Source of the DNA: Acidobacteriaceae bacterium
Lineage (GTDB): Bacteria > Acidobacteriota > Terriglobia > Terriglobales > Acidobacteriaceae
Length of the DNA stretch: 40,060 bases
NCBI GenBank assembly: GCA_003164635.1
Contig: PLTV01000376.1
Coordinates: 1 to 40,060 of the forward strand
Reading direction: 5' to 3'
Position numbers and translations under genes: made by a program. Each line of letters opens with the position of its first letter. The first letter of the stretch is position 1. Under the pieces are notes generated by a model. It made no database searches, was not told the DNA's origin, and saw only the letters and a list, made by a program, of their open reading frames with translations. Of the stretch, positions 25,558 through 32,884 are shown in pieces.

Positions 25558-25929
25558 ATGGCGGCGGGCGACCAGCGGTTGGAAATGGCGATGGGTCGAA
25601 TGCTTCAAATCGGCGTAACGATTGCCGCCTTCGTGGTCCTTGCCGGCGGCGTTCTCAGTCTCGTTCATGCGCCGCACACGTTACCGGACTACCAACACTT
25701 CCACGGCGCACCACCAACAAGGATGCATGTGGACTCGATTATGACGGCGGCGTTCTATCGGAACGGCGGCGCAGTCATCGAATTCGGTATCCTGCTCCTG
25801 ATTGCGACCCCCATATGCCGTGTTCTGTTCGGCCTGGTGGGGTTCGCTTTGATGAGAGACCGGCTCTATACGGCGGTGAGCGCAGTGGTGTTTGCGATCC
25901 TGCTGTTCAGCTTCTTCTCGCACCGCTGA
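25558..25929 (+). CDS. DUF1634 membrane protein, TauE partner
   Basis: A 123-residue protein with three membrane helices (about 16-38, 71-93 and 98-119) and a polar loop after helix 1 containing the YQHFHG stretch. This is the DUF1634 pattern, a family often found right after a TauE/SafE gene. The start codon follows the TauE stop with no gap, and GGGGAGG at 25545-25551 gives a good ribosome site, so the two are coexpressed. It may be an accessory subunit of the exporter. Its precise role is not known. Confidence 0.85.
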   Translation: MAAGDQRLEMAMGRMLQIGVTIAAFVVLAGGVLSLVHAPHTLPDYQHFHGAPPTRMHVDSIMTAAFYRNGGAVIEFGILLLIATPICRVLFGLVGFALMRDRLYTAVSAVVFAILLFSFFSHR

Positions 25930-25973
25930 TTCGAGGTCCGGTACTGATTCCAGTGAAACAACGAGGGTCTTGC

Positions 25974-25996
25974 CGGCTCGAAGAAAGCCGTTTTCT
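25974..25996 (+). terminator. Weak candidate terminator after the TauE-DUF1634 pair
   Basis: A 5-bp stem CGGCT / AGCCG (25974-25978 and 25986-25990) with a 7-nt loop is followed by TTTTCT. The stem is short, so this is a weak call. The rest of 25930-26172 shows nothing else except the GGAGG ribosome site near its end. Confidence 0.3.
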
Positions 25997-26172
25997 CCAC
26001 AGAAGGCGGCGATTGGGATGCGCCAGGTTTGGGTGAATTGGCCTCGGTCCCCTCCGCCCCACTTGAGCATTTGTTGATATGCCGAATCTCGGGTACATCC
26101 CAAACGGGCAACACAGGCCTGGGAAACGCTATCCAATGGGTCACATGCACGCAAATACACTGCGGAGGAATT

Positions 26173-26433
26173 ATGGCAGAACGTCAGGACCAACGCTCGG
26201 AAAACCAACCCAGTCATGATGCGCAAGTTAAAGGCGGACAACACTCTCAATCAGGCAGCGGAAGCCGGGCTGGCGAGACACAGAATTCCGGCACGCAGAA
26301 CACCGGAACTGAGAAGTCGGGCACCCAAAACTCGGGTAAGCAGAATCAGCCCAATCCCAACCAGCCCAGCCACGAAGCCCAGGTAAAAGGTGGTAAACAA
26401 TCTCATAGCGGCAGCGAGAAGAGCGAGAAGTAA
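26173..26433 (+). CDS. Short hydrophilic KGG/pentapeptide-repeat protein (stress-type)
   Basis: An 86-residue, highly polar protein without Cys, Trp, Phe, Tyr or Leu, and so probably intrinsically disordered. Two near-identical 19-residue blocks, NQPSH(D/E)AQVKGG followed by a Ser/Gly/His tail, lie at 11-29 and 63-81. Between them run five tandem pentads (36-60: TQNSG, TQNTG, TEKSG, TQNSG, KQNQP). The KGG core recalls the KGG / GsiB-type stress-protein motif, which suggests a role in desiccation or acid stress, but the match is short. GGAGG precedes the ATG. A longer open frame starts upstream at 26029 but lacks these features. It is followed by a GC-rich hairpin and then poxB. Confidence 0.7.
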   Translation: MAERQDQRSENQPSHDAQVKGGQHSQSGSGSRAGETQNSGTQNTGTEKSGTQNSGKQNQPNPNQPSHEAQVKGGKQSHSGSEKSEK

Positions 26434-26444
26434 GATTGCAGCAC

Positions 26445-26478
26445 GGCGAAAGGCTCGGCAGAACGCCGGGCCTTCGCC
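26445..26478 (+). terminator. GC-rich hairpin after the KGG-repeat gene
   Basis: A stem pairs 26445-26459 with 26465-26478 (about 14 pairs, one bulged A, one G-U) around the loop AGAAC, starting 11 nt after the stop codon. No T-run follows. It may be a terminator without a U-tract or an mRNA-stabilising structure. Confidence 0.45.
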
Positions 26479-26520
26479 GCAGTCGGCTCTCTAGTCCACA
26501 AGTTCGTCAGGATCCTGATC

Positions 26521-28242
26521 GTGTCAAAAAACATCGCGCAACTGCTCGTCGACGTCCTGGCTCGCGCCGGTGCAACGCGCATGTATGGCGTTTCCGGCGA
26601 CTCTCTCAACGGCATAACCGAAGCCATTCGAACTCGCGACGATTTCAGCTGGATTCATGTCAGACACGAAGAAGCTGCCGCCTTCGCCGCCGGTGCGGAA
26701 GCCCATTTGACCGGCAAGCTGGCCGTGTGCGCAGGCAGCTGTGGTCCAGGAAATCTTCACCTCATCAACGGCCTTTACGATTGCCATCGCAGCCGCGTCC
26801 CGGTTCTCGCGATTGCGGCACAAATCCCTAGCGGCGAAATTGGAAGCAACTACTTCCAGGAGACGAACCCGCAGCACCTCTTCGCGCAGTGCAGTCACTA
26901 CTGTGAGCTCATTTCAGGGCCAGATCAGATGCCCCGTACGCTTGAGATCGCAATACAAACAGCCATCTCCCGTCGCGGTGTCTCCGTTGTCGCTCTGCCG
27001 GGCGATGTCGCGCTTGAGGACGCGGGAGACTTGGAGCCCCGGGTAAACTTTGCGGATTCCCAACCGGGAGTCTGCCCTTCGAACGAAGAACTCGAAGTCC
27101 TTGCAGAGGTTCTCAATCGACGCGGCAAAACGACCATCCTTGCCGGGGCGGGTTGTGCCGGTGCGCATGCCGAGTTGATGCAGCTTGCGGGCAGGCTGAA
27201 TGCCCCGATCGTGCATGCCATGCGCGGCAAAGAGTTCATCGAATACGACAATCCATACGATGTGGGAATGACCGGCTTGCTCGGCTTTTCGTCCGGGTAC
27301 TACGCAATGATGAATTGCGATGTGCTGCTTATGATCGGAACCGACTTTCCGTATCAGCAGTTTTTCCCCAAGAAGGCAACTATCGTCCAGATCGACATTC
27401 GCGGCGAGCAGCTCGGCAGACGCACCCGGCTCGACTTCGGCTTTGTCGGCGACACTGCGGCTACGTTGCGCGCGCTGCTGCCAAAGCTCCAGCAGAACAC
27501 CGCAGACTACCATTTGAAAACCTGCCAGGCTCATTATCGAAATGCCCGCAAAGATCTTGAAGACCTGGCCGTGAATACCAGGAAAACCCCCATCCATCCT
27601 CAATACGTGACGCGCACGCTCGATCAACTCGCTGCCGAGGACGCGATTTTCACGTGCGACGTGGGAACTCCAACCATCTGGGCCTCCCGCTACCTCAACA
27701 TGAATGGCAAACGGCGCATCATCGGCTCGTTCAATCACGGCTCCATGGCCAACGCACTGCCGCAGGCAATTGGCGCCCAGGTCACGCATCCGGGCCGCCA
27801 GGTAATCTCACTTTCAGGCGACGGCGGTCTCGCCATGCTGATGGGAGAGCTCCTCACGCTGCGTCAGCAACAGCTGCCCGTGAAAGTGATTGTCTTCAAA
27901 AACGATTCCCTGGCCTTCGTTGAGCTCGAAATGAAAGCAGCCGGTATCGTCGAATTTGGCACCAGTCTCCGCAACCCGGACTTCGCCACGATTGCCGAAG
28001 GAGCAGGCATGCTTGGCCTCGCCGCAAAGACCGCAAAAGACGTGGCGCCCATGCTCAAGCAGGCTCTCGCCTACGACGGGCCGGCGCTGGTTGAAATTCC
28101 CGTTTCAAGGCAAGAGCTTTCCATGCCCCCGGCAATCACTATGCAACATGCAAAGGGGTTCAGCCTCTTCATGATGAAGGCCATCCTGAGTGGCCGCGCC
28201 GACGAAATTCTCGACCTCGCCAAGGTCAATCTGATTCGCTAG
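26521..28242 (+). CDS. poxB: Pyruvate:quinone oxidoreductase (pyruvate oxidase), ThDP-dependent
   Basis: A 573-residue enzyme close in length and wording to E. coli PoxB. The ThDP-activating Glu50 is in HVRHEEAAAFAAGAEA, followed by the CAGSCGPGNLHLINGLYDCHR block. The ThDP-magnesium motif starts with GDGG (433-436) and includes the KND of VFKNDSLAF. The C-terminal KGFSLFMMKAILSGRADEIL stretch matches the amphipathic end with which PoxB binds the membrane. It oxidises pyruvate to acetate and CO2, passing electrons through FAD to ubiquinone, and is typical of late growth or overflow. The start is GTG with AGGAT 7 nt upstream. It stands alone; the KGG-repeat gene upstream is separated by a hairpin. 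Confidence 0.95.
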   Translation: MSKNIAQLLVDVLARAGATRMYGVSGDSLNGITEAIRTRDDFSWIHVRHEEAAAFAAGAEAHLTGKLAVCAGSCGPGNLHLINGLYDCHRSRVPVLAIAAQIPSGEIGSNYFQETNPQHLFAQCSHYCELISGPDQMPRTLEIAIQTAISRRGVSVVALPGDVALEDAGDLEPRVNFADSQPGVCPSNEELEVLAEVLNRRGKTTILAGAGCAGAHAELMQLAGRLNAPIVHAMRGKEFIEYDNPYDVGMTGLLGFSSGYYAMMNCDVLLMIGTDFPYQQFFPKKATIVQIDIRGEQLGRRTRLDFGFVGDTAATLRALLPKLQQNTADYHLKTCQAHYRNARKDLEDLAVNTRKTPIHPQYVTRTLDQLAAEDAIFTCDVGTPTIWASRYLNMNGKRRIIGSFNHGSMANALPQAIGAQVTHPGRQVISLSGDGGLAMLMGELLTLRQQQLPVKVIVFKNDSLAFVELEMKAAGIVEFGTSLRNPDFATIAEGAGMLGLAAKTAKDVAPMLKQALAYDGPALVEIPVSRQELSMPPAITMQHAKGFSLFMMKAILSGRADEILDLAKVNLIR

Positions 28243-28683
28243 TTTCAGGATATGGCGGAGAGCGAGGGATTCTCGGTCCTAGTTCAAAAAACCCTTTAGT
28301 TACTGCATAAAGCGTTCATGGTCATTCCGTTGTCATTCATTTGCGATTATCGCCATGGAGAGCAGAGCAGTCACCCTAATGATCCGATTCAAGGAATCAG
28401 ACGAGCAATGGCGCCGCAGGGCGGCCGATGCCGACGCTAACCGGGCTCGATTAGGGAGGACCTCAGCCGCGGTCGAGGCAGCCAAGGGCAAAACGGACAA
28501 TTCGCCTAACGTGGAATAGAATTTCCGTGTCCTGGTGAGGGCGTTGGCTCCCTGTTCGAATTGATTGCAGCGAGGACGATCGGCCGGCTGGGATAGGCCG
28601 CTTGGTGACGCAGGGCAAGTGATTGCCTGCCGCAGTCCGCTGTTTTCGACAATAGGATGATGCGCAAGTGTGGAGACAAACCA
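28243..28683. other. 441-nt intergenic region, poxB / VWFA-related gene
   Basis: A long gap by the standard of this window. It contains a 54-codon + strand frame at 28355-28519 (listed separately), and an A-rich stretch near 28287-28295. The ribosome site GGAG (28672-28675) belongs to the next gene. No strong terminator after poxB, no RNA gene and no direct repeats were seen. Open frames on the - strand here look like shadows. Confidence 0.4.
28355..28519 (+). pseudogene. Short ORF, possible remnant of a site-specific integrase N-terminus
   Basis: ATG to TAG gives 54 residues with MIRFKESDEQWRRRAADADA and then an ANRARL stretch, a pattern I associate with N-termini of tyrosine recombinases found in Acidobacteria (an RFK-D-W-RR stretch followed by AADA). 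The two parts seem joined by an internal deletion. There is no ribosome site and no catalytic domain follows. The identification is from memory of family wording and is weak; it could equally be chance or a small protein of its own. Confidence 0.25.
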
Positions 28684-31356
28684 ATGAGACGCAGAATCCT
28701 CTTCTTCCTTTTGGCAGCGGCTACGATCCCGGCAACGGCGGCAAAACGCGAGACTGTCGCCCAATTGGAACAGACGCTGACTGCGGCGTATGCGTTGCAT
28801 AAGCAGGATGCCGAGATCGCTCGGCAAATTAGCGGTATGGAACTTTCCGAGCGGCTCACACGGGACACTCTGCGGCGGTTCAGTTCGCCGATGGCGCCCA
28901 ACTCACAGGCTGTGCTTGCCCTGGAAGTCCTCGCGGATCAGTCGGAGTTTCTTGATCCGCCATCCGACGAATTGCCCCCCGTTGCCGCTCCCGATGCATC
29001 TGCTCAGCAGCGCATGCTCGAATCCGCACAGAGGTACGGAGCACAGGTGCTGCCCGGGCTTCCGAACTTTTTGGCCACCCGAACCATTAACCGCTACGAC
29101 GACAGTCCCCAGGAACTGAAGAAAGGCTCGTGGCCGGTTCGCGCCGGCCTTCACCGCGTTGACACTTCAAGCGGGGAGATCTCTGTACGCGACGAACGCG
29201 AGAATCAACCTCCCACGCAAGGGTCCGCCGTTTGGCAGCAGCAGATCGGACTGATTTCCGGAGGTGAGTTTGGCACCACGCTTGGCATGATCCTGGCAGA
29301 CACTCCCCGAGGCCAGATTAGCTGGAGCCACTGGGAACGGACTGCGGCGGGGCTGGTCGCAGTCTTCCAGTACTCGGTGCCCAAATCCGCCTCGCACTTC
29401 GAAATCATCAGCTCACTTCAGCGTCAGGCGGCCATCGAAGGCATCGCAACATCCACCGGGGGCTCGAGAGGCATTTCCGGCATCGGAGCACGGCCGAACA
29501 ACAATCCTTCCCGTACTTCGATGACCACCTCCAGGCCGGGCTACCACGGCTCGCTTTGGCTGGATCCGGTCACCGGGGCCGTTCTCCGCATTTCGATGGA
29601 AGCCGATTCGAAAGACATCTCCCCGTACCGTCGCGCCGCCATTCTTGCAGAGTATGGCCCGGTTCAAATTGGCGGCAGCCAGTTTATCTGCCCGTTGCGC
29701 AGCCTCGCGCTTTCCGATGCAGTGACCGACGCGTCGGATGTCATGAAAGACACGCCAACCCGCTGGTTGAACGTTACCCTCTTCACCGGATACCATCGCT
29801 TCGCATCGACAACTCGCATTGTGTCAGGCACGTCGGAAACGCAGTCGGGAGAGCCCGAGGGCGCAAGCGAAGTTTCCCGGATTACGCCGCCAGAGTCCAA
29901 TCAAACAGCATCCGCGACTGCGAAGCCATTGGCTCAAGCGGGTGTCTCTTCAGCGATCTCCACTGCGGCTTCCACTCCGGCTCCAGTAGATTCCACGCCA
30001 CCCGTTTCCACCGCAACGGAATCCAATTCCACACCGCCAGCTCAACCAATATCCTCTCCGAACGCATCCACCGCAGAAGGATCGACTCGAGCGGAGACCA
30101 TAGCACCCGTACCTGTTGCGAACCATACGGATGAGCCTCAGACCGATGCGCAGACCATTCAGGTGAATGTGAATCGCGTCCTGGTCCCGGTTGTCGTTCG
30201 GGACAAAAGCGGCCGCACGGTGAGCGGTTTGAGGAAGGAAGATTTCAAGTTATTCGACAACGACAAGGCGCGGTCAATCATTGGGTTCACCTTAGAGCAG
30301 CGTGGCGCCGAATCGAATGCAGCAGGCAACGCGTCGTGTCAAACACCGACACCGCCTTCCGTAAATGCAGCGCCGCAGAAGGGCGAGCAGCGCTACATCG
30401 TATTCCTCTTCGACGATCTCCATCTGGGCGCTGAGGATCTGGTCCGCGTAGGAAATGCCGGCACAAAGGTGCTTGATGACGCGTTGGGTGCCTCGGACAT
30501 CGCGGCTGTGCTCTCGCTATCCGGAAACACCAACAGCGGCCTCACCCGCGATCACGCAACCTTGCGCGAGGCCATCCTGAGCATGAAGCCACAGGCCACC
30601 TTTCGCCCCGATCCCCGTGCATGTCCGAACATCTCCTACTACCAGGCTGTGCAGATCGATAACGAACATAGCCACGACGGCCCGGCATTCAAGGATGCAT
30701 TGAATCAGGTCCTGGCTTGCAACCCGAGCGTGGATCCCAGTCAGCGGCATGTCAGCGAAAACGAGGTTGTCACGACCACAAATCGGGTTCTCAACCTGGG
30801 CCGTCTGGATGCCCAGGTCACCTACTCCAACATTGCCGAGTTTGTGCGTACCATAGGGACTTTGCCTGGTCAGCGCATGATCGTATTTGTGTCTTCAGGA
30901 TTCTCCGCTGTGGAACAAGAATCGATCGGCTTCGAATCGCGTGTCATGGATCTCGCGGCGCAGTTCAATGTCACTATCAGCGTTCTTGATGCCCGCGGGT
31001 TGTACGTCGGGGATATCTCCGCTGACGCAAGCCAGAGCGGCCCGATGACGACAGGAGCAAGCGTGCAGCAACAGTCGGATTACCAGCGCAGTTCGATGTT
31101 GAATGCCGACAGCACGATGGCCGCTCTTGCCGATGGCACCGGTGGCACTTTTTTTCACAACAGCAACGATTTAGGCGCCGGATTCAAGCGACTGACAGAG
31201 CCGCCGGAGGTTGTCTACGTCCTGGAGTTATCGCCCGACGGGGTCAAGCAGGACGGATCCTATCACCGCCTGAAGATCAAGGTGGATCGCCCCGGCGTCG
31301 ATATCCAGGCACGGCGGGGATACTTCATCCCCAAACCGGAAAAGAAGAAGAAATAG
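28684..31356 (+). CDS. Secreted two-module protein with acidobacterial VWFA-related domain
   Basis: An 890-residue exported protein from the ATG at 28684 (GGAG 8 nt upstream), with a signal peptide ending near residue 20. Module one (about 25-380) is an uncharacterised alpha/beta region with GLPNFLATRTINRYDD and a WLDPVTGAVLRISMEAD stretch. A Ser/Thr/Pro/Ala linker (about 385-490) follows. Module two (about 490-890) is the VWFA-related acidobacterial domain: VLVPVVVRDKSGRTVSGL, the KEDFKLFDN block, and a Rossmann-like core at 570-800. Its metal site is degenerate: DDLHL (577-581) replaces the DxSxS motif. The C-terminus reads RRGYFIPKP, typical of these proteins. Function is unknown; the linker and signal suggest a surface or periplasmic role. 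No partner is adjacent. Confidence 0.88.
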   Translation: MRRRILFFLLAAATIPATAAKRETVAQLEQTLTAAYALHKQDAEIARQISGMELSERLTRDTLRRFSSPMAPNSQAVLALEVLADQSEFLDPPSDELPPVAAPDASAQQRMLESAQRYGAQVLPGLPNFLATRTINRYDDSPQELKKGSWPVRAGLHRVDTSSGEISVRDERENQPPTQGSAVWQQQIGLISGGEFGTTLGMILADTPRGQISWSHWERTAAGLVAVFQYSVPKSASHFEIISSLQRQAAIEGIATSTGGSRGISGIGARPNNNPSRTSMTTSRPGYHGSLWLDPVTGAVLRISMEADSKDISPYRRAAILAEYGPVQIGGSQFICPLRSLALSDAVTDASDVMKDTPTRWLNVTLFTGYHRFASTTRIVSGTSETQSGEPEGASEVSRITPPESNQTASATAKPLAQAGVSSAISTAASTPAPVDSTPPVSTATESNSTPPAQPISSPNASTAEGSTRAETIAPVPVANHTDEPQTDAQTIQVNVNRVLVPVVVRDKSGRTVSGLRKEDFKLFDNDKARSIIGFTLEQRGAESNAAGNASCQTPTPPSVNAAPQKGEQRYIVFLFDDLHLGAEDLVRVGNAGTKVLDDALGASDIAAVLSLSGNTNSGLTRDHATLREAILSMKPQATFRPDPRACPNISYYQAVQIDNEHSHDGPAFKDALNQVLACNPSVDPSQRHVSENEVVTTTNRVLNLGRLDAQVTYSNIAEFVRTIGTLPGQRMIVFVSSGFSAVEQESIGFESRVMDLAAQFNVTISVLDARGLYVGDISADASQSGPMTTGASVQQQSDYQRSSMLNADSTMAALADGTGGTFFHNSNDLGAGFKRLTEPPEVVYVLELSPDGVKQDGSYHRLKIKVDRPGVDIQARRGYFIPKPEKKKK

Positions 31357-31532
31357 CCCGCAGATGGCTGATATCTTCGGGAACTCTGGGTGCCCGGACG
31401 GCTATCCAACCGGAAACTACTACTGCACGCGCTCTGGTGGCACGTAGCGTATCTTCAATCTGAGCCAGTTGCGACAATAGGTATTGGGCTGAAAGCCCTG
31501 CTGCTGCCAGAAAGACTAAGGGTTTAGGAGAA

Positions 31533-32873
31533 ATGAAGGAGTGGAGCCAGCGAAGGATCAAGGCATTAATCGCAGTTGCCCTTATGCTGTGTGGCGTCCT
31601 AGTGAGCAACGCACAAAGCAACGAAGCAAGTCAGCGACTTCCCGATTCCCCAACCCCTGCCGAGCGTACGATTGAGGGTCTGAATTATCTGGGAGGCGAT
31701 GCCGCGATGCCGCCATTTTCCGATAGCGTCATCGACGTCGATTCGGCATTTCGCAATGCACTCTTTCGCAAGGGCCTTGCCTTTCGAGTCATTACGGGGC
31801 CGCAGTACACACAGAACATGCTTGATCCGCCTGTGTCTGCCGAAGAGCAAGTCTACGTTGGTCAGCGTGCTTTCGAAAGTTCATTTGTGCAGCCGATTCT
31901 CTCGTCCGATCTTCGTCAACTGCACCTGCAGCACGCGCAGTTGTATATGGGCGGAGTGTGGAACTGGGCGAGTTGGAACCCCGCCGGCCCAAAGTCGCTG
32001 CAGTTGTGGGCCCTCTATTTCTACAAGGAAATCGGGAACGATCGCCTCGAAGTGAAGGCGGGTTACATCGCCAACAACATGAATTTCGTCGGTCTCTTCG
32101 TGGGAGGATCGACAGCGACTGGCGCTCAGGGCGTTTATGCCGTTTTGCCCTACGAGGCGGGTATGTCCTACTTCCCCTTGACGGCGCCTTCATTCAATGT
32201 TCGAATTCGCGGGCCTGAGAATACTTACATCAAAACCGCCGCGCAGCGGAGCATCGATCCAAACGGGGGACCGGCCGAAGTTGCACGAAACCACACCGGT
32301 TTCCGGTTCACTCCACGCGGTGACAAGCTCGTGCTGATCAATGAAGGGGGCTACCTGCGTGCAGCAAGCGGTGATGCACATGAGGCGTGGTTTCGCGCCG
32401 GAGCCATCTACAACACCACGCCTTACAGGAATGAGACCACTGGATTGTTGGCCTCGGGAAATTACTGCGCATATGCCCTTATGGATTATCAATTGCTCAA
32501 ATCAAACCGTGAGCATCCAAAGCAGGGGCTCTATGCCGGTGGATCGTTCATGACAGTGCCGCAGACAATGAACCCTTACTCCCGTTATTACGAGGCACGT
32601 CTCTACAAGAAGGCGCCGGTTCGGTCACGTCCCGACGATGTTCTCTCCTTTGTCGCATCCCGCACCGGCTACAGCAGGATCTTTACCAACAATCTCGTCT
32701 CTGAAGGCAAGACCGTTTGGCGGGCTGGAACGACGGCCACTGGCAGCTACTCGCTACGCGCGTCGCGCGGCAACTATCTCAGCCTGGGATTTAGCTATGT
32801 CGGCGGTCCGGCAATTACACCGCGTGTTCCAAATGCACTCAATATCGTCGCGAATTGGACCTTGTTTTTCTAA
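31533..32873 (+). CDS. OprB-family carbohydrate porin
   Basis: A 446-residue outer membrane protein. The signal peptide (about 1-27) is followed by a short periplasmic region and a beta-barrel rich in alternating aromatic residues, ending in WTLFF with a terminal Phe as outer membrane proteins require. LQLWALYFYKE, the VGLFVGGS stretch and SVYAVLP-like repeats with GMSYFP match OprB porins, which let sugars cross the outer membrane. AGGAG lies 2 nt before the ATG, a rather short spacing. The convergent neighbour is a GH2 beta-galactosidase, so uptake of oligosaccharide or galactoside products is a likely role. It starts 176 nt after the VWFA gene; I saw no clear promoter in that gap. Confidence 0.87.
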   Translation: MKEWSQRRIKALIAVALMLCGVLVSNAQSNEASQRLPDSPTPAERTIEGLNYLGGDAAMPPFSDSVIDVDSAFRNALFRKGLAFRVITGPQYTQNMLDPPVSAEEQVYVGQRAFESSFVQPILSSDLRQLHLQHAQLYMGGVWNWASWNPAGPKSLQLWALYFYKEIGNDRLEVKAGYIANNMNFVGLFVGGSTATGAQGVYAVLPYEAGMSYFPLTAPSFNVRIRGPENTYIKTAAQRSIDPNGGPAEVARNHTGFRFTPRGDKLVLINEGGYLRAASGDAHEAWFRAGAIYNTTPYRNETTGLLASGNYCAYALMDYQLLKSNREHPKQGLYAGGSFMTVPQTMNPYSRYYEARLYKKAPVRSRPDDVLSFVASRTGYSRIFTNNLVSEGKTVWRAGTTATGSYSLRASRGNYLSLGFSYVGGPAITPRVPNALNIVANWTLFF

Positions 32874-32884
32874 AGTTGTCGGAT

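Noticed and set aside
25681-26250. A 189-codon - strand frame across the DUF1634 gene and the gap after it
   Set aside because: It overlaps a well-supported gene, has no ribosome site and shows no family pattern.
26914-27789. A 291-codon - strand frame inside poxB
   Set aside because: PoxB wording is continuous across it, including the core of the enzyme, so this is a shadow.
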